Positions 25,623 through 36,784 of a DNA stretch of 64,000 nt are shown here, piece by piece. The position numbers and the translations under genes were made by a program. The notes under the pieces were generated by a model. The model ran no database searches, was not told the DNA's origin, and was given only the letters and a program-made list of their open reading frames with translations. This DNA is from Pseudomonas tumuqii (lineage in GTDB: Bacteria; Pseudomonadota; Gammaproteobacteria; Pseudomonadales; Pseudomonadaceae): assembly GCF_013184545.1 (NCBI RefSeq), contig NZ_JAAOJA010000002.1, positions 434,001-498,000 on the forward strand, given 5' to 3'. Every line of letters starts with the position of its first letter. Position 1 is the stretch's first letter.

Positions 25623-28328
25623 ATGGGCGAACTGGCCAAAGAAATCCTCCCGGTCAATATCGAAGACGAACTGAAGCAGTCCTACCTCGACTACGCGATG
25701 AGCGTAATCGTCGGGCGTGCCCTGCCGGATGCGCGCGATGGCTTGAAGCCCGTGCACCGTCGGGTGCTCTTTGCAATGAGTGAGTTGGGCAACGACTGGA
25801 ACAAGGCATACAAGAAGTCCGCCCGTGTGGTCGGTGACGTGATCGGTAAGTACCACCCGCATGGTGATACCGCGGTGTACGACACCATCGTCCGTATGGC
25901 TCAGCCATTCTCCCTGCGCTACTTGCTGGTCGACGGTCAGGGCAACTTCGGTTCGGTGGACGGCGACAACGCCGCCGCCATGCGATACACCGAAGTACGC
26001 ATGACCAAGCTGGCCCATGAGCTGCTGGCCGATTTGCACAAGGAAACCGTCGACTGGGTGCCGAACTACGACGGCACCGAGATGATTCCGGCGGTGATGC
26101 CGACCAAGGTGCCCAACCTGTTGGTCAACGGTTCCAGCGGTATCGCCGTGGGCATGGCCACCAACATTCCGCCGCACAACCTCACGGAAGTGATCAACGG
26201 CTGCCTGGCGCTGATCGACAACCCCGAGCTGACGGTCGATGAACTGATGCAGTACATCCCGGGGCCGGACTTCCCGACAGCGGCGATCATCAACGGCCGT
26301 GCCGGCATCATCGAGGCCTATCGCACCGGCCGTGGGCGCATTTATATGCGCGCACGGGCGATCATCGAAGACATCGACAAGGTCGGCGGTCGCCAGCAGA
26401 TCATCGTCAGCGAGCTGCCGTACCAGCTGAACAAGGCGCGGCTGATCGAGAAGATCGCCGAGCTGGTTAAAGAGAAGAAGCTCGAAGGCATCACCGAGCT
26501 GCGTGACGAGTCCGACAAGGACGGCATGCGCATCGTCATCGAGTTGCGCCGCGGCGAAGTACCGGAAGTGGTGCTCAACAACCTCTACGCCCAGACCCAG
26601 ATGCAGAGCGTGTTCGGCATCAACGTCGTGGCACTGATCGACGGCCAGCCGAAAGTCCTCAATCTCAAGGACATGCTCGAAGCCTTCGTCCTCCATCGGC
26701 GTGAAGTGGTCACCCGGCGCACCGTGTTCGAACTGCGCAAGGCGCGTGAGCGTGGGCACATCCTCGAGGGTCAGGCGGTTGCGCTGTCCAACATCGATCC
26801 GGTGATCGCCCTGATCAAGGCTTCGCCTACCCCGGCCGAAGCCAAGGAAGCGCTGATTTCCACCGCCTGGGAATCGACTGCGGTGGAAGCCATGGTCGAG
26901 CGCGCCGGCGCCGATTCCTGCCGTCCGGAAACCCTCGAACCGCAGTACGGGCTGCGTGACGGCAAGTACTATCTGTCGCCGGAACAGGCCCAGGCCATCC
27001 TGGAGTTGCGCCTGCACCGCCTGACCGGTCTGGAGCACGAGAAGCTGCTGGCCGAATACCAGGAAATTCTCACCCAGATCGGCGAGCTGATCCGCATCCT
27101 CACCAGCGCCGTGCGCCTGATGGAAGTGATTCGCGAAGAGCTGGAAGCGATCAAGGCCGAGTTCGGCGATGCCCGGCGCACCGAGATTCTCGATGCCCGC
27201 CTGGATCTGACCCTGGGTGACTTGATCACCGAAGAAGAGCGGGTGGTGACCATCTCCCACACCGGTTACGCCAAATCGCAGCCGTTGAGCGCTTATCAGG
27301 CCCAGCGCCGCGGCGGTAAAGGCAAGTCGGCCACCGGCATCAAGGATGAGGACTACATCGCTCACCTGCTGGTCGCCAACAGCCACACCACGCTGCTGCT
27401 GTTCTCCAGCAAGGGCAAGGTGTACTGGCTGAAAACCTATGAAATTCCGGAAGCTTCGCGCGCGGCCCGTGGTCGTCCGCTGGTCAACCTGTTGCCGTTG
27501 AGTGAGGGTGAATACATCACCACCATGTTGCCGGTTGAAATTGCCGCCAAAGGCAAGCAGGACGATGCAGACGATATCGAAGGCGTGCTCGATGATGTCG
27601 AAGGCACACCGGAAGCCAAGGGGCCGTTCATTTTCATGGCCACCGCCAACGGTACCGTGAAGAAAACCCCGCTGACCCAGTTCAGCCGTCCGCGCAGTGT
27701 CGGCTTGATCGCCCTGGGCCTCGACGAGGGCGATACCCTGATTTCCGCCGCCGTCACCGATGGCAGCCGCGAAGTCATGCTGTTCTCCGATGGTGGCAAG
27801 GTCACCCGCTTCAAGGAAACCGACGTGCGTGCCATGGGCCGTACCGCCCGCGGTGTGCGCGGCATGCGTCTGCCGGAAGGGCAGAAGCTGATTTCCATGC
27901 TGATCCCGGAAGAGGGCAGTGAGATTCTGACTGCCTCCGAGCGTGGCTTCGGCAAACGCACCGCAATCGACGAGTTCCCCGAGTACAAGCGCGGTGGCCA
28001 GGGCGTGATCGCCATGGTCAGCAACGAGCGTAACGGCAAGCTGGTTGGCGCTGTGCAGGTGCTCGACGGCGAGGAAATCATGCTGATTTCCGACCAGGGG
28101 ACCCTGGTGCGTACCCGCGTTGGCGAAGTCTCCAGTCTCGGCCGCAATACCCAGGGCGTGACCCTGATCAAGTTGGCCAAGGATGAGAAGCTGGTCGGTC
28201 TCGAGCGTGTGCAGGAGCCATCCGAAGAGGAGGGCGACGAACTGCTTGAAGGTGACGAAGTGCTGGGTGACGATGCTGTCGAAGCTTCGGATGCTGCCGC
28301 TGACGAGAGTCCAGCCAGCGAAGAGTGA
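25623..28328 (+). CDS. gyrA: DNA gyrase subunit A
   Basis: 901 residues. Catalytic Tyr122 in [10 protein letters not shown]. The quinolone-resistance region reads [11 protein letters not shown] with Thr83 and Asp87, the susceptible-type residues of P. aeruginosa. The GyrA box QRRGGKG marks the start of the DNA-wrapping C-terminal beta-pinwheel, which ends in an acidic tail rich in Glu and Asp. It forms A2B2 gyrase with GyrB, introducing negative supercoils. The ATG at 25623 follows AAAAAGGAACC. It is the first gene of the gyrA-serC-pheA-hisC-tyrA/aroA-cmk-rpsA order. Confidence 0.98.
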   Translation: MGELAKEILPVNIEDELKQSYLDYAMSVIVGRALPDARDGLKPVHRRVLFAMSELGNDWNKAYKKSARVVGDVIGKYHPHGDTAVYDTIVRMAQPFSLRYLLVDGQGNFGSVDGDNAAAMRYTEVRMTKLAHELLADLHKETVDWVPNYDGTEMIPAVMPTKVPNLLVNGSSGIAVGMATNIPPHNLTEVINGCLALIDNPELTVDELMQYIPGPDFPTAAIINGRAGIIEAYRTGRGRIYMRARAIIEDIDKVGGRQQIIVSELPYQLNKARLIEKIAELVKEKKLEGITELRDESDKDGMRIVIELRRGEVPEVVLNNLYAQTQMQSVFGINVVALIDGQPKVLNLKDMLEAFVLHRREVVTRRTVFELRKARERGHILEGQAVALSNIDPVIALIKASPTPAEAKEALISTAWESTAVEAMVERAGADSCRPETLEPQYGLRDGKYYLSPEQAQAILELRLHRLTGLEHEKLLAEYQEILTQIGELIRILTSAVRLMEVIREELEAIKAEFGDARRTEILDARLDLTLGDLITEEERVVTISHTGYAKSQPLSAYQAQRRGGKGKSATGIKDEDYIAHLLVANSHTTLLLFSSKGKVYWLKTYEIPEASRAARGRPLVNLLPLSEGEYITTMLPVEIAAKGKQDDADDIEGVLDDVEGTPEAKGPFIFMATANGTVKKTPLTQFSRPRSVGLIALGLDEGDTLISAAVTDGSREVMLFSDGGKVTRFKETDVRAMGRTARGVRGMRLPEGQKLISMLIPEEGSEILTASERGFGKRTAIDEFPEYKRGGQGVIAMVSNERNGKLVGAVQVLDGEEIMLISDQGTLVRTRVGEVSSLGRNTQGVTLIKLAKDEKLVGLERVQEPSEEEGDELLEGDEVLGDDAVEASDAAADESPASEE

Positions 28329-28335
28329 TCTGTGT

Positions 28336-28358
28336 GAGCGAGGCTGAGCCTCGCTCAT
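28336..28358. terminator. Perfect 11-bp hairpin between gyrA and serC
   Basis: TGAGCGAGGCT and its complement meet around a single G, which works as an effective 5-nt loop. No T run follows, so it may be a weak terminator or an mRNA-stabilising hairpin, not a full Rho-independent signal. Confidence 0.55.
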
Positions 28359-28423
28359 TGCAGCGTTGGATTCGACGACTGGCCGGCAGTGGTCAGTCGT
28401 CCAACATTTGAGCGAGAGTGGAT

Positions 28424-29509
28424 GTGAGCAAGCGAGCCTATAACTTCTGCGCCGGCCCGGCCGCGCTTCCTGAAGCTGTTCTGCAACGCGCCCAGGCGGA
28501 ACTCCTCGACTGGCAGGGTAAAGGCCTGTCGGTGATGGAGATGAGCCACCGCAGCGATGACTACATGGCCCTTGCGGCAAAGGCCGAGCAGGACCTGCGC
28601 GACCTGCTCGGCATTTCCTCCGACTATAAAGTGCTGTTCCTGCAGGGCGGTGCCAGCCAGCAGTTCGCCGAGATTCCGCTTAATCTGTTGCCGGAAGACG
28701 GTGTCGCCGACTATATCGACACCGGTATCTGGTCGAAGAAGAGCATCGAGGAGGCCAGTCGCTACGGCACCATCAACGTCGCCGCCAGCGCCAAGCCTTA
28801 CGACTACTTCGCCATTCCCGGGCAGAACGACTGGCAACTGTCGAAAGACGCCGCCTACCTGCACTACACGCCGAACGAGACCATCGGCGGCCTGGAGTTC
28901 GACTGGATTCCCGACGTGGGCGATGTACCGCTGGTGGCGGACATGTCCTCGGACATTCTCTCGCGGCCCATCGACGTGTCGAAATTCGGTCTGATCTACG
29001 CCGGCGCGCAGAAGAATATCGGTCCCTCCGGTCTGGTTGTCGTCATCGTCCGTGAAGACCTGCTCGGCCGCGCCCGTAGCGTCTGCCCGACCATGCTCAA
29101 CTACAAGGTCGCTGCCGACAACGGCTCGATGTACAACACCCCGGCGACCTTTTCCTGGTACCTCTCCGGCCTGGTGTTCGAGTGGTTGAAGGAGCAGGGC
29201 GGTGTCGCGGCCATGGAGCAGCGCAACCGCGCCAAGAAAGAACTGCTCTACGGCGCCATCGACAGCAGCGAGCTGTACAGCAACCCGATTGCGCTCAGCG
29301 CCCGCTCCTGGATGAACGTGCCCTTCCGCCTGGCGGATGAGCGTCTGGACAAGCCGTTCCTCGCCGGTGCAGAGGCCCGCAGCCTGCTCAATCTGAAGGG
29401 GCATCGTTCGGTCGGCGGCATGCGTGCCTCCATCTATAACGCCGTGGGTCTGGATGCCGTTGAGGCGCTGGTCGCTTACATGGCGGAATTCGAGAAGGAA
29501 CACGGCTGA
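28424..29509 (+). CDS. serC: Phosphoserine aminotransferase SerC (GTG start)
   Basis: 361 residues of class V aminotransferase. The PLP lysine lies in YAGAQKNIGPSG, and other family segments are NFCAGPAALPE and EMSHRSDDY. It acts in serine and pyridoxal phosphate synthesis; pdxB is also in the window (49640-50782). I chose the GTG at 28424 because it gives VSKRAYNFCAGPAALP as in other pseudomonads; another GTG at 28418 would add two residues. Its stop overlaps the pheA ATG (TGATG). Confidence 0.95.
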   Translation: MSKRAYNFCAGPAALPEAVLQRAQAELLDWQGKGLSVMEMSHRSDDYMALAAKAEQDLRDLLGISSDYKVLFLQGGASQQFAEIPLNLLPEDGVADYIDTGIWSKKSIEEASRYGTINVAASAKPYDYFAIPGQNDWQLSKDAAYLHYTPNETIGGLEFDWIPDVGDVPLVADMSSDILSRPIDVSKFGLIYAGAQKNIGPSGLVVVIVREDLLGRARSVCPTMLNYKVAADNGSMYNTPATFSWYLSGLVFEWLKEQGGVAAMEQRNRAKKELLYGAIDSSELYSNPIALSARSWMNVPFRLADERLDKPFLAGAEARSLLNLKGHRSVGGMRASIYNAVGLDAVEALVAYMAEFEKEHG

Positions 29510-30615
29510 TGTCTGAGCAGATGTCCGAACAAGAACTGCAAGCCCTGCGCCTGCGCATCGACAGCCTGGACGAGAAAATCCTCGAGCTGATCAGCGACCG
29601 TGCGCGCTGCGCCGAAGAGGTGGCGCGGGTCAAGATGAAGGCCCTGCCGGTGGGCGAGAAGCCGGTGTTCTACCGCCCCGAGCGCGAAGCCCAGGTGCTC
29701 AAGCGCATCATGGAGCGTAACCAGGGGCCGCTGGGCAATGAGGAAATGGCGCGCTTGTTCCGCGAGATCATGTCGTCCTGCCTGGCTCTGGAGAACCCGC
29801 TGAAGGTCGCTTACCTCGGTCCGGAAGGCACCTTCTCCCAAGCCGCGGCGATGAAGCATTTCGGTCACGCGGTGATCAGCGTGCCCATGGCCGCCATCGA
29901 CGAAGTGTTCCGCGAGGTAGCCGCCGGTGCGGTCAACTTCGGTGTGGTGCCGGTGGAGAACTCCACCGAAGGCGCGATCAACCACACCCTGGACAGTTTC
30001 CTCGAGCACGACATGGTGATCTGCGGCGAAGTCGAGCTGCGCATCCACCATCATCTGCTGGTCGGTGAAACCACCAAGGTCGACAAGATCACTCGCATCT
30101 ACTCCCATGCCCAGTCCCTGGCCCAGTGCCGCAAGTGGCTGGATGCGCATTACCCGAACGTCGAGCGGGTGGCGGTGTCGAGCAATGCCGATGCGGCCAA
30201 ACGAGTGAAGAGCGAGTGGAACAGTGCGGCGATTGCCGGCGACATGGCGGCCAGTCTGTATGGCTTGACCAAGCTGGCGGAAAAGATCGAGGACCGCCCG
30301 GACAACTCCACGCGGTTCTTGATCATCGGCAGCCAGGAAGTGCCGCCGACCGGCGACGACAAGACCTCGATCATCGTCTCCATGCGCAACAAGCCGGGCG
30401 CCCTGCATGAGTTGCTGGTGCCGTTCCATAACAACGGCATCGACCTGACCCGCATCGAAACCCGCCCCTCGCGCAGCGGCAAGTGGACCTATGTGTTCTT
30501 CATCGACTTCGTCGGCCATCATCGCGATCCGTTGATCAAGGATGTGCTGGAGAAGATCAATCAGGAAGCCGTGGCGCTGAAAGTATTGGGGTCGTATCCG
30601 AAGGCGGTACTTTAA
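29509..30615 (+). CDS. pheA: Bifunctional chorismate mutase / prephenate dehydratase (P-protein)
   Basis: 368 residues. AroQ chorismate mutase about 8-90 (LRLRIDSLDEKILELISDRA), prephenate dehydratase about 95-275 with YLGPEGTFS and VPVENSTEGAI, and an ACT regulatory domain about 280-365 with NKPGALHELL and IETRPSR, the phenylalanine-binding site. It makes phenylpyruvate and should be inhibited by phenylalanine. One-base overlap with serC. Confidence 0.97.
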   Translation: MSEQMSEQELQALRLRIDSLDEKILELISDRARCAEEVARVKMKALPVGEKPVFYRPEREAQVLKRIMERNQGPLGNEEMARLFREIMSSCLALENPLKVAYLGPEGTFSQAAAMKHFGHAVISVPMAAIDEVFREVAAGAVNFGVVPVENSTEGAINHTLDSFLEHDMVICGEVELRIHHHLLVGETTKVDKITRIYSHAQSLAQCRKWLDAHYPNVERVAVSSNADAAKRVKSEWNSAAIAGDMAASLYGLTKLAEKIEDRPDNSTRFLIIGSQEVPPTGDDKTSIIVSMRNKPGALHELLVPFHNNGIDLTRIETRPSRSGKWTYVFFIDFVGHHRDPLIKDVLEKINQEAVALKVLGSYPKAVL

Positions 30616-30621
30616 ATAGCA

Positions 30622-30684
30622 GCGGCAAGTTTCAAGCCTCAAGCCACTCGCGGATCCGCTCGGCTTTTTCTTGCAGCTTGCCGC
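30622..30684. repeat. Dispersed repeat copy 3, as an inverted pair between pheA and hisC
   Basis: GCGGCAAGTTTCAAGCC (30622-30638) and CTTGCAGCTTGCCGC (30670-30684) form an imperfect inverted pair around 31 nt, in an 89-nt gap. The right arm matches the 16-bp repeat at 21054 and 24238. A transcribed hairpin here could modulate pheA-hisC readthrough. Confidence 0.65.
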
Positions 30685-30704
30685 GTGAAGCTTGAGGTTT
30701 ATGT

Positions 30705-31811
30705 ATGACCGATTTCCTTGCCCTGGCCCAGCCAGGGGTGCAGAAACTGTCGCCCTATGTGCCGGGTAAACCGGTGGATGAGTTGGCCCGCGAGCTGGAT
30801 CTGGATCCAGCCACCATCGTCAAACTGGCCAGCAACGAGAATCCGCTGGGTCCCAGCCCCAAGGCGCTGGAGGCGATTCGCGGTGGGCTGGCCGAGCTGA
30901 CCCGTTACCCCGATGGCAACGGCTTCGCCCTGAAAAGCCTGCTGGCCGAGCGCTGCGGCGTTCAGCCCGGCCAGGTCACCCTGGGTAACGGCTCCAACGA
31001 TATTCTTGAGCTGGTGGCGCGGGCCTATCTGGCGCCCGGTCTGAATTCGGTGTTCAGCGAGCATGCCTTTGCCGTCTACCCGATCGCCACTCAGGCGGTC
31101 GGTGCGCAAGGCAGGGTGGTGCCAGCCAAAGACCATGGCCACGATCTGCAGGCCATGCTGGCCGCCATCGACGCCAATACCCGGGTGGTGTTCATCGCCA
31201 ATCCGAACAACCCGACCGGCACCTGGTTCGGTCCGCAGGCGTTGAGCGATTTCCTCGCCCGTGTGCCGGAAAATGTGCTGGTGGTGCTCGACGAAGCCTA
31301 CATCGAGTACGCCGAAGGCGATGAGCTGCCGGATGGCCTGGAATATCTGGCCAAACATGAGAATCTGCTGGTCTCGCGCACCTTCTCCAAGGCCTATGGT
31401 CTGGCGGCGTTGCGCGTCGGTTACGCCATCAGTTCGGCGCAGATTGCCGATGTGCTCAACCGCGTGCGTCAGCCCTTCAACGTCAATAGCCTGGCCTTGG
31501 CCGCCGCCTGTGCGGCGTTTGATGATGCCGAGTACCTGGCGCAAAGTCGTCGGGTCAACGCTGTCGGTATGGCGCAGCTGGAAGCGGGGTTTCTGGCGCT
31601 GGGGTTGGCCTGGATCCCGTCCAAGGGCAACTTCATTGCCGTCGACCTCGGTCGCGATTCCATGCCGCTTTATCAGGCGCTACTGCGCGAAGGCGTGATC
31701 GTGCGGCCGGTGGCCAATTACGGCATGCCGACCTACCTGCGAGTCTCCATCGGTTTGCCCGAAGAGAATGAGCGTTTCCTCGAGGCACTGGCCAGGGTGC
31801 TGGGCGCGTGA
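30705..31811 (+). CDS. hisC: Histidinol-phosphate / aromatic aminotransferase HisC2
   Basis: 368-residue class I/II aminotransferase. PLP site SRTFSKAYGLAALRVGY, and FIANPNNPTGTW plus LDEAYIEYA. In this pheA-hisC-tyrA/aroA context it probably transaminates aromatic keto acids or prephenate as well as, or instead of, histidinol phosphate. Pseudomonads have another hisC in the histidine operon. The stop overlaps the next gene's GTG by four bases (GTGA). Confidence 0.92.
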   Translation: MTDFLALAQPGVQKLSPYVPGKPVDELARELDLDPATIVKLASNENPLGPSPKALEAIRGGLAELTRYPDGNGFALKSLLAERCGVQPGQVTLGNGSNDILELVARAYLAPGLNSVFSEHAFAVYPIATQAVGAQGRVVPAKDHGHDLQAMLAAIDANTRVVFIANPNNPTGTWFGPQALSDFLARVPENVLVVLDEAYIEYAEGDELPDGLEYLAKHENLLVSRTFSKAYGLAALRVGYAISSAQIADVLNRVRQPFNVNSLALAAACAAFDDAEYLAQSRRVNAVGMAQLEAGFLALGLAWIPSKGNFIAVDLGRDSMPLYQALLREGVIVRPVANYGMPTYLRVSIGLPEENERFLEALARVLGA

Positions 31812-34063
31812 GCGAAGCGAAACGCGCTGTCACCAAGGCGCAACCCGGCAAGCCTATGATCGGCCGCCTGGTGGTGATCGGTCTCGGTTTGATCGGTGGT
31901 TCGTTCGCCAAGGGTTTGCGTGAGCGCGGCCTGTGCCGGGAAGTGGTGGGGGTCGATCTCGATCCGCAGTCGCGCCGCCTGGCCGTCGAGTTGGGGGTGG
32001 TCGATCGCTGCGAAGAGCAGTTGGCTGCCGCCTGTCAGGGGGCCGAGGTGATCCAGCTGGCGGTGCCGATCCTGGCTATGGAGAAACTGCTGGTGGAGCT
32101 GGCCAAGCTCGACCTGGGCGATGCGGTACTCACCGATGTCGGCAGCGCCAAGGGCAATGTGGTGCGCGCCGCGCATCTGGCCTTCGGCGAGATGCCTGCG
32201 CGTTTTGTGCCGGGGCACCCGATTGCCGGTTCCGAGCAGAGCGGGGTGGAGGCAGCCAATGCCGAGCTGTTCTGCCGGCATAAGGTGATCCTGACGCCGC
32301 TTGCGCAAACCGATCCGCAGGCGCTGCAGCTGGTCGACCGGCTCTGGCGCGAGCTGGGGGCCAAGGTCGAGCATATGCAGGTCGAACACCATGATCAGGT
32401 GCTCGCCGCGACCAGCCATCTGCCCCATTTACTGGCGTTTGGTCTGGTCGACTCGCTGGCCAAGCGCAGCGAGAATCTGGAGATTTTCCGTTATGCCGCT
32501 GGCGGGTTTCGCGATTTCACGCGGATTGCCGGCAGTGACCCGGTGATGTGGCACGACATCTTTCTCGCCAATCGCGAGGCCGTGTTGCATACCCTGGATC
32601 TATTTCGCGGCGACCTCGACGCCTTGCGCGATGCGGTCGACGCTGGGGATGGCCATCAGTTGCTGGGGGTGTTTACCCGCGCTCGTGTGGCCCGCGAACA
32701 TTTCAGCAAAATTCTAGCCCGACGGGCCTATGTGGACGCTATGCACTCGAATGATCTGATTTTTCTGGCTAACCCCGGTGGCAAACTGTCTGGGCGGATT
32801 CGCGTGCCGGGCGACAAGTCCATCTCGCACCGCTCGATAATGCTGGGTTCGCTGGCCGAAGGTACTACCGAGGTCGAAGGTTTTCTCGAGGGTGAGGATG
32901 CCTTGGCAACCCTGCAGGCCTTCCGCGACATGGGTGTGGTCATCGAAGGCCCGCACCATGGCCGGGTGACCATTCATGGGGTTGGCCTGCACGGTTTGCA
33001 GGCGCCCCCCGGGCCTATCTACCTGGGCAATTCGGGCACTTCCATGCGTCTGCTCGCCGGCTTGCTGGCCGGGCAATCGTTCGACACTACCCTGACCGGC
33101 GATGCGTCGTTGTCCAAGCGGCCGATGAATCGGGTGGCCAAACCGCTGCGCGAGATGGGTGCGGTGATTGAAACCGGCCCGGAAGGGCGGCCACCGTTGA
33201 CCATTCGTGGCGAACAGCGTTTGAGCGGGATGCATTATGAAATGCCGATGGCCAGTGCCCAGGTGAAATCCTGCCTGCTGCTGGCCGGCTTGTATGCGAC
33301 GGGGCAGACCTCGGTGACCGAGCCGGCACCGACTCGCGACCATACCGAGCGCATGTTGCGCGGCTTCGGTTATCCGGTGGCGGTCGACGGCAGCACGGCC
33401 AGCGTAGAGTCGGGCCACAAATTGACGGCTAGCCACATCGAGGTCCCGGCGGATATTTCCTCGGCGGCTTTCTTCCTGGTCGCCGCCAGCATTGCCGAAG
33501 ATTCCGAGCTGCTGCTCGAACACGTCGGCATCAACCCGACGCGCACCGGGGTGATCGACATCCTCAAGCTGATGGGCGGCGATATCAGCCTGGAGAATCA
33601 GCGTGTCGTGGGCGGCGAGCCGGTGGCGGACATTCGCGTGCGCAGCGCTAAACTGCACGGCATCGACATTCCGGAACATTTGGTGCCATTGGCCATCGAT
33701 GAATTTCCCGTGCTGTTCGTGGCGGCTGCGTGTGCCGCAGGGCGTACCGTGCTGCGCGGTGCCGAGGAGCTGCGGGTCAAGGAATCCGACCGCATCCAGG
33801 TCATGGCCGATGGTCTGCTGGCACTGGGCGTCAAGGTAGAGCCGACGCCGGACGGCATCATCATCGATGGCGGTAGCATGGGTGGTGGCGAGGTCTGGAG
33901 TCATGGTGATCACCGTATCGCCATGGCCTTCAGCGTGGCATCGCTGCGCGCTACGGCACCGATCCGGATTCATGATTGCGCCAACGTTGCGACCTCGTTC
34001 CCGAACTTCCTGGCCCTGGCGGCGCAGGTCGGTATCCGCGTGACTGAGGAGGCCAAGTCATGA
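31808..34063 (+). CDS. aroA: Bifunctional prephenate dehydrogenase / EPSP synthase (TyrA-AroA fusion)
   Basis: 751 residues, GTG start. TyrA occupies about 1-300, with [27 protein letters not shown] and [11 protein letters not shown]; the aroA domain begins about residue 315 with [17 protein letters not shown], then [15 protein letters not shown] and, near the end, [11 protein letters not shown] and SHGDHRIAM. The fused protein performs the arogenate/prephenate step toward tyrosine and the 5-enolpyruvylshikimate-3-phosphate step of the shikimate pathway. The gene fusion is common in pseudomonads. It overlaps hisC and cmk by four bases each. Confidence 0.95.
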   Translation: MSEAKRAVTKAQPGKPMIGRLVVIGLGLIGGSFAKGLRERGLCREVVGVDLDPQSRRLAVELGVVDRCEEQLAAACQGAEVIQLAVPILAMEKLLVELAKLDLGDAVLTDVGSAKGNVVRAAHLAFGEMPARFVPGHPIAGSEQSGVEAANAELFCRHKVILTPLAQTDPQALQLVDRLWRELGAKVEHMQVEHHDQVLAATSHLPHLLAFGLVDSLAKRSENLEIFRYAAGGFRDFTRIAGSDPVMWHDIFLANREAVLHTLDLFRGDLDALRDAVDAGDGHQLLGVFTRARVAREHFSKILARRAYVDAMHSNDLIFLANPGGKLSGRIRVPGDKSISHRSIMLGSLAEGTTEVEGFLEGEDALATLQAFRDMGVVIEGPHHGRVTIHGVGLHGLQAPPGPIYLGNSGTSMRLLAGLLAGQSFDTTLTGDASLSKRPMNRVAKPLREMGAVIETGPEGRPPLTIRGEQRLSGMHYEMPMASAQVKSCLLLAGLYATGQTSVTEPAPTRDHTERMLRGFGYPVAVDGSTASVESGHKLTASHIEVPADISSAAFFLVAASIAEDSELLLEHVGINPTRTGVIDILKLMGGDISLENQRVVGGEPVADIRVRSAKLHGIDIPEHLVPLAIDEFPVLFVAAACAAGRTVLRGAEELRVKESDRIQVMADGLLALGVKVEPTPDGIIIDGGSMGGGEVWSHGDHRIAMAFSVASLRATAPIRIHDCANVATSFPNFLALAAQVGIRVTEEAKS

Positions 34064-34749
34064 CCGCTCTGGCACCGATAGTCGCGATCGATGGCCCAAG
34101 CGGTTCGGGCAAGGGCACGATCGCCGGCTTGTTGGCGCAGAAACTGGGCTGGAATCTGCTGGATTCCGGCGCCCTGTATCGTTTGCTGGCCTTTGCCGCG
34201 CGCAATCATGGTGTCGATCTGACCAATGAAGAGGCCATGAAGGTGCTGGCCGCGCACCTGGATGTGCAGTTCCTCGCCGGCGCTCAGGGGCAGGGTCAGC
34301 GGATCATTCTCGAGGGCGAGGAGGTCACCGATGCCATCCGCAATGAGGGGATTGGTGCCGGTGCCTCGCAGGTGGCATCGTTGCCCGCGGTGCGCGAGGC
34401 CTTGCTCCAGCGTCAGCGGGCATTTCAGGAAATGCCCGGGTTGGTTGCCGATGGTCGCGATATGGGCACCGTGGTGTTTCCTGACGCACCGCTGAAGATT
34501 TTTCTGACCGCCAGCGCCGAGGAACGTGCTCGGCGACGTTACTTGCAGTTGAAGGCCAAGGGCGATGATGTTAATCTCGCGAGTCTTCTCGACGAGATTC
34601 GGGCGCGTGATGAACGCGATACCCAGCGTGCAGTGGCTCCGCTCAAACCGGCAGCCGATGCGATCCAGCTGGATTCCACCGAACTCTCCATCGAGCAGGT
34701 AATGGAACGTATTCTGAGTGAGGTCGCCAATCGCGATCTCGCCGGATAA
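34060..34749 (+). CDS. cmk: Cytidylate kinase
   Basis: 229 residues. P-loop [18 protein letters not shown], then [36 protein letters not shown] and the LID-region [16 protein letters not shown]. It phosphorylates CMP and dCMP. The ATG overlaps the tyrA-aroA stop by four bases. The pair cmk-rpsA is widely conserved. A terminator follows the stop. Confidence 0.96.
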   Translation: MTALAPIVAIDGPSGSGKGTIAGLLAQKLGWNLLDSGALYRLLAFAARNHGVDLTNEEAMKVLAAHLDVQFLAGAQGQGQRIILEGEEVTDAIRNEGIGAGASQVASLPAVREALLQRQRAFQEMPGLVADGRDMGTVVFPDAPLKIFLTASAEERARRRYLQLKAKGDDVNLASLLDEIRARDERDTQRAVAPLKPAADAIQLDSTELSIEQVMERILSEVANRDLAG

Positions 34750-34786
34750 CAAGAGCCCCGGCTGCTTAAGTCGGTTAGCTCACAAG

Positions 34787-34829
34787 GAGGCGTGCGGGAA
34801 TCCAGTCCTAGACCCGTAGGCCTCTTTTT
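34787..34829 (+). terminator. Terminator or attenuator between cmk and rpsA
   Basis: A 12-bp imperfect stem (34787-34798 with 34813-34824, one mismatch and one G-T pair) with a 14-nt loop is followed by five T (34825-34829). It lies 72 nt before the rpsA start. It may separate rpsA from the amino-acid genes, or act as an attenuator in the rpsA leader. Confidence 0.65.
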
Positions 34830-34900
34830 ATATGAACGTACCCACATTGTCTGGAATGTGGTTTGGGCGGATTCCCCGCCCTGAATCAACAGGAATTAAA

Positions 34901-36586
34901 ATGAGCGAAAGCTTTGCTGAACTGTTTGAAGAAAGCCTAAAAACCCTGAACCTTCAGGCTGGCTCAATCATCACCGCTATCATCGTCGACATCGATTACC
35001 AAGCTGGTTGGGTAACCGTTCACGCTGGTTTGAAGTCGGAAGGCCTCATCCCGCTGGAGCAGTTCCACAACGACGCTGGCGAGCTGACCATCAAGGTCGG
35101 TGACGAAGTTCACGTTGCGCTGGACGCGGTTGAAGATGGCTTTGGTGAAACCAAGCTGTCCCGCGAAAAAGCCAAGCGTGCCGAGTGCTGGATTGTTCTG
35201 GAAGCAGCTTTCGCCGCTGAGGAAGTGGTCAAGGGCGTTATCAACGGTAAGGTTAAAGGCGGCTTCACTGTCGACGTTAACGGCATCCGTGCGTTCCTCC
35301 CAGGTTCCTTGGTCGATGTCCGTCCGGTGCGTGATACCACTCACCTGGAAGGCAAAGAACTCGAATTCAAAGTCATCAAGCTGGACCAGAAGCGCAACAA
35401 CGTTGTCGTTTCCCGCCGCAGCGTGCTGGAAGCCGAGAACAGCGCCGAGCGCGAAGCTCTGCTGGAATCCCTGCAGGAAGGTCAGCAAGTCAAGGGTATC
35501 GTCAAGAACCTCACGGATTACGGCGCATTCGTCGATCTGGGCGGCGTCGATGGCCTGCTGCACATCACCGACATGGCCTGGAAGCGTATCAAGCACCCGT
35601 CCGAGATCGTCAACGTTGGCGACGAGATCGATGTCAAGGTACTCAAGTACGATCGCGAGCGTAACCGCGTTTCCCTGGGCCTGAAGCAGCTGGGCGAAGA
35701 CCCATGGGTTGCTATCAAGGCTCGTTACCCGGAAGGCACCCGCGTCAATGCACGCGTAACCAACCTGACCGACTACGGCTGCTTCGCAGAGCTGGAAGAG
35801 GGCGTGGAAGGCCTGGTGCACGTATCCGAAATGGATTGGACCAACAAGAACATCCACCCGTCCAAAGTCGTACAGGTTGGCGACGAAGTGGAAGTTCAGG
35901 TTCTGGATATCGACGAAGAGCGTCGTCGTATCTCCCTGGGTATCAAGCAGTGCAAAACTAACCCATGGGAAGATTTCTCCGGTCAGTTCAACAAGGGCGA
36001 CAAGATCTCCGGCACCATCAAGTCGATCACCGATTTCGGTATCTTCATTGGTCTGGATGGCGGCATCGACGGCCTCGTTCACCTGTCCGACATCTCCTGG
36101 AACGAAGTGGGCGAAGAAGCTGTACGCCGCTTCAAGAAGGGCGACGAGCTGGAAACCGTTATCCTCTCCGTTGATCCGGAGCGTGAGCGCATTTCCCTCG
36201 GCATCAAGCAGCTGGAAGAAGATCCGTTCTCCGACTACGTTGCTGTTAACGATAAAGGCACCATCGTGCGCGGCATCGTTAAAGAAGTTGACGCCAAGGG
36301 CGCGATCATCACCCTGGCCGATGGTATCGAAGCCACACTGAAAGCCTCCGAAATCAGCCGTGACCGCGTTGAAGATGCGCGTAACGTGCTGAAAGAAGGC
36401 GAAGAAGTAGAAGCCAAGATCATCAGCGTTGATCGCAAGAGCCGCGTAATCAGCTTGTCGGTCAAGTCGAAAGACGTTGAAGACGAGAAAGAAGCCATCA
36501 AGGAAATGCGCAAGCAGGAAGTTGAAGCTTCCGGTCCGACCACCATTGGTGATCTGCTCCGTGCACAAATGGAAAAACAGAACTAA
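34901..36586 (+). CDS. rpsA: 30S ribosomal protein S1
   Basis: 561 residues with six S1/OB repeats. Typical [45 protein letters not shown] and [23 protein letters not shown] segments lie in the third to fifth repeats. It binds mRNA on the 30S subunit and aids initiation, including on weak ribosome sites. The ATG at 34901 follows AGGAATTAAA; an in-frame ATG at 34832 is inside the preceding leader. A terminator closes the gene. Confidence 0.98.
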   Translation: MSESFAELFEESLKTLNLQAGSIITAIIVDIDYQAGWVTVHAGLKSEGLIPLEQFHNDAGELTIKVGDEVHVALDAVEDGFGETKLSREKAKRAECWIVLEAAFAAEEVVKGVINGKVKGGFTVDVNGIRAFLPGSLVDVRPVRDTTHLEGKELEFKVIKLDQKRNNVVVSRRSVLEAENSAEREALLESLQEGQQVKGIVKNLTDYGAFVDLGGVDGLLHITDMAWKRIKHPSEIVNVGDEIDVKVLKYDRERNRVSLGLKQLGEDPWVAIKARYPEGTRVNARVTNLTDYGCFAELEEGVEGLVHVSEMDWTNKNIHPSKVVQVGDEVEVQVLDIDEERRRISLGIKQCKTNPWEDFSGQFNKGDKISGTIKSITDFGIFIGLDGGIDGLVHLSDISWNEVGEEAVRRFKKGDELETVILSVDPERERISLGIKQLEEDPFSDYVAVNDKGTIVRGIVKEVDAKGAIITLADGIEATLKASEISRDRVEDARNVLKEGEEVEAKIISVDRKSRVISLSVKSKDVEDEKEAIKEMRKQEVEASGPTTIGDLLRAQMEKQN

Positions 36587-36601
36587 GTTCGGTTAATCCA
36601 G

Positions 36602-36630
36602 AAAAAGGGCGACTGCGGTCGCCCTTTTTT
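36602..36630. terminator. Rho-independent terminator after rpsA
   Basis: GGGCGAC and its complement (36607-36613 with 36618-36624) around TGCG, with five A before and six T after. The flanking A run makes it usable in the other direction too, for the gene ending at 36785. Confidence 0.93.
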
Positions 36631-36784
36631 GTGCCTGAAATTTGATCGGTTCCAGCTCGTTGCGGATTTGCGTCAGGGTTGTTGGTCCCGGCTGGACTAC
36701 GGCCTGGCTGCTGCAAGGTATAGGACTAAGCAGTTGAAAAATATATAGATTTAATTGTAAGTAGCAGGGCTTTCCCGGTTGTCG

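Noticed and set aside
25617..28580. A 987-codon open frame antisense to gyrA
   Set aside because: It is a full-length shadow of gyrA in GC-rich DNA, with biased composition and no recognisable domain; gyrA itself is certain.
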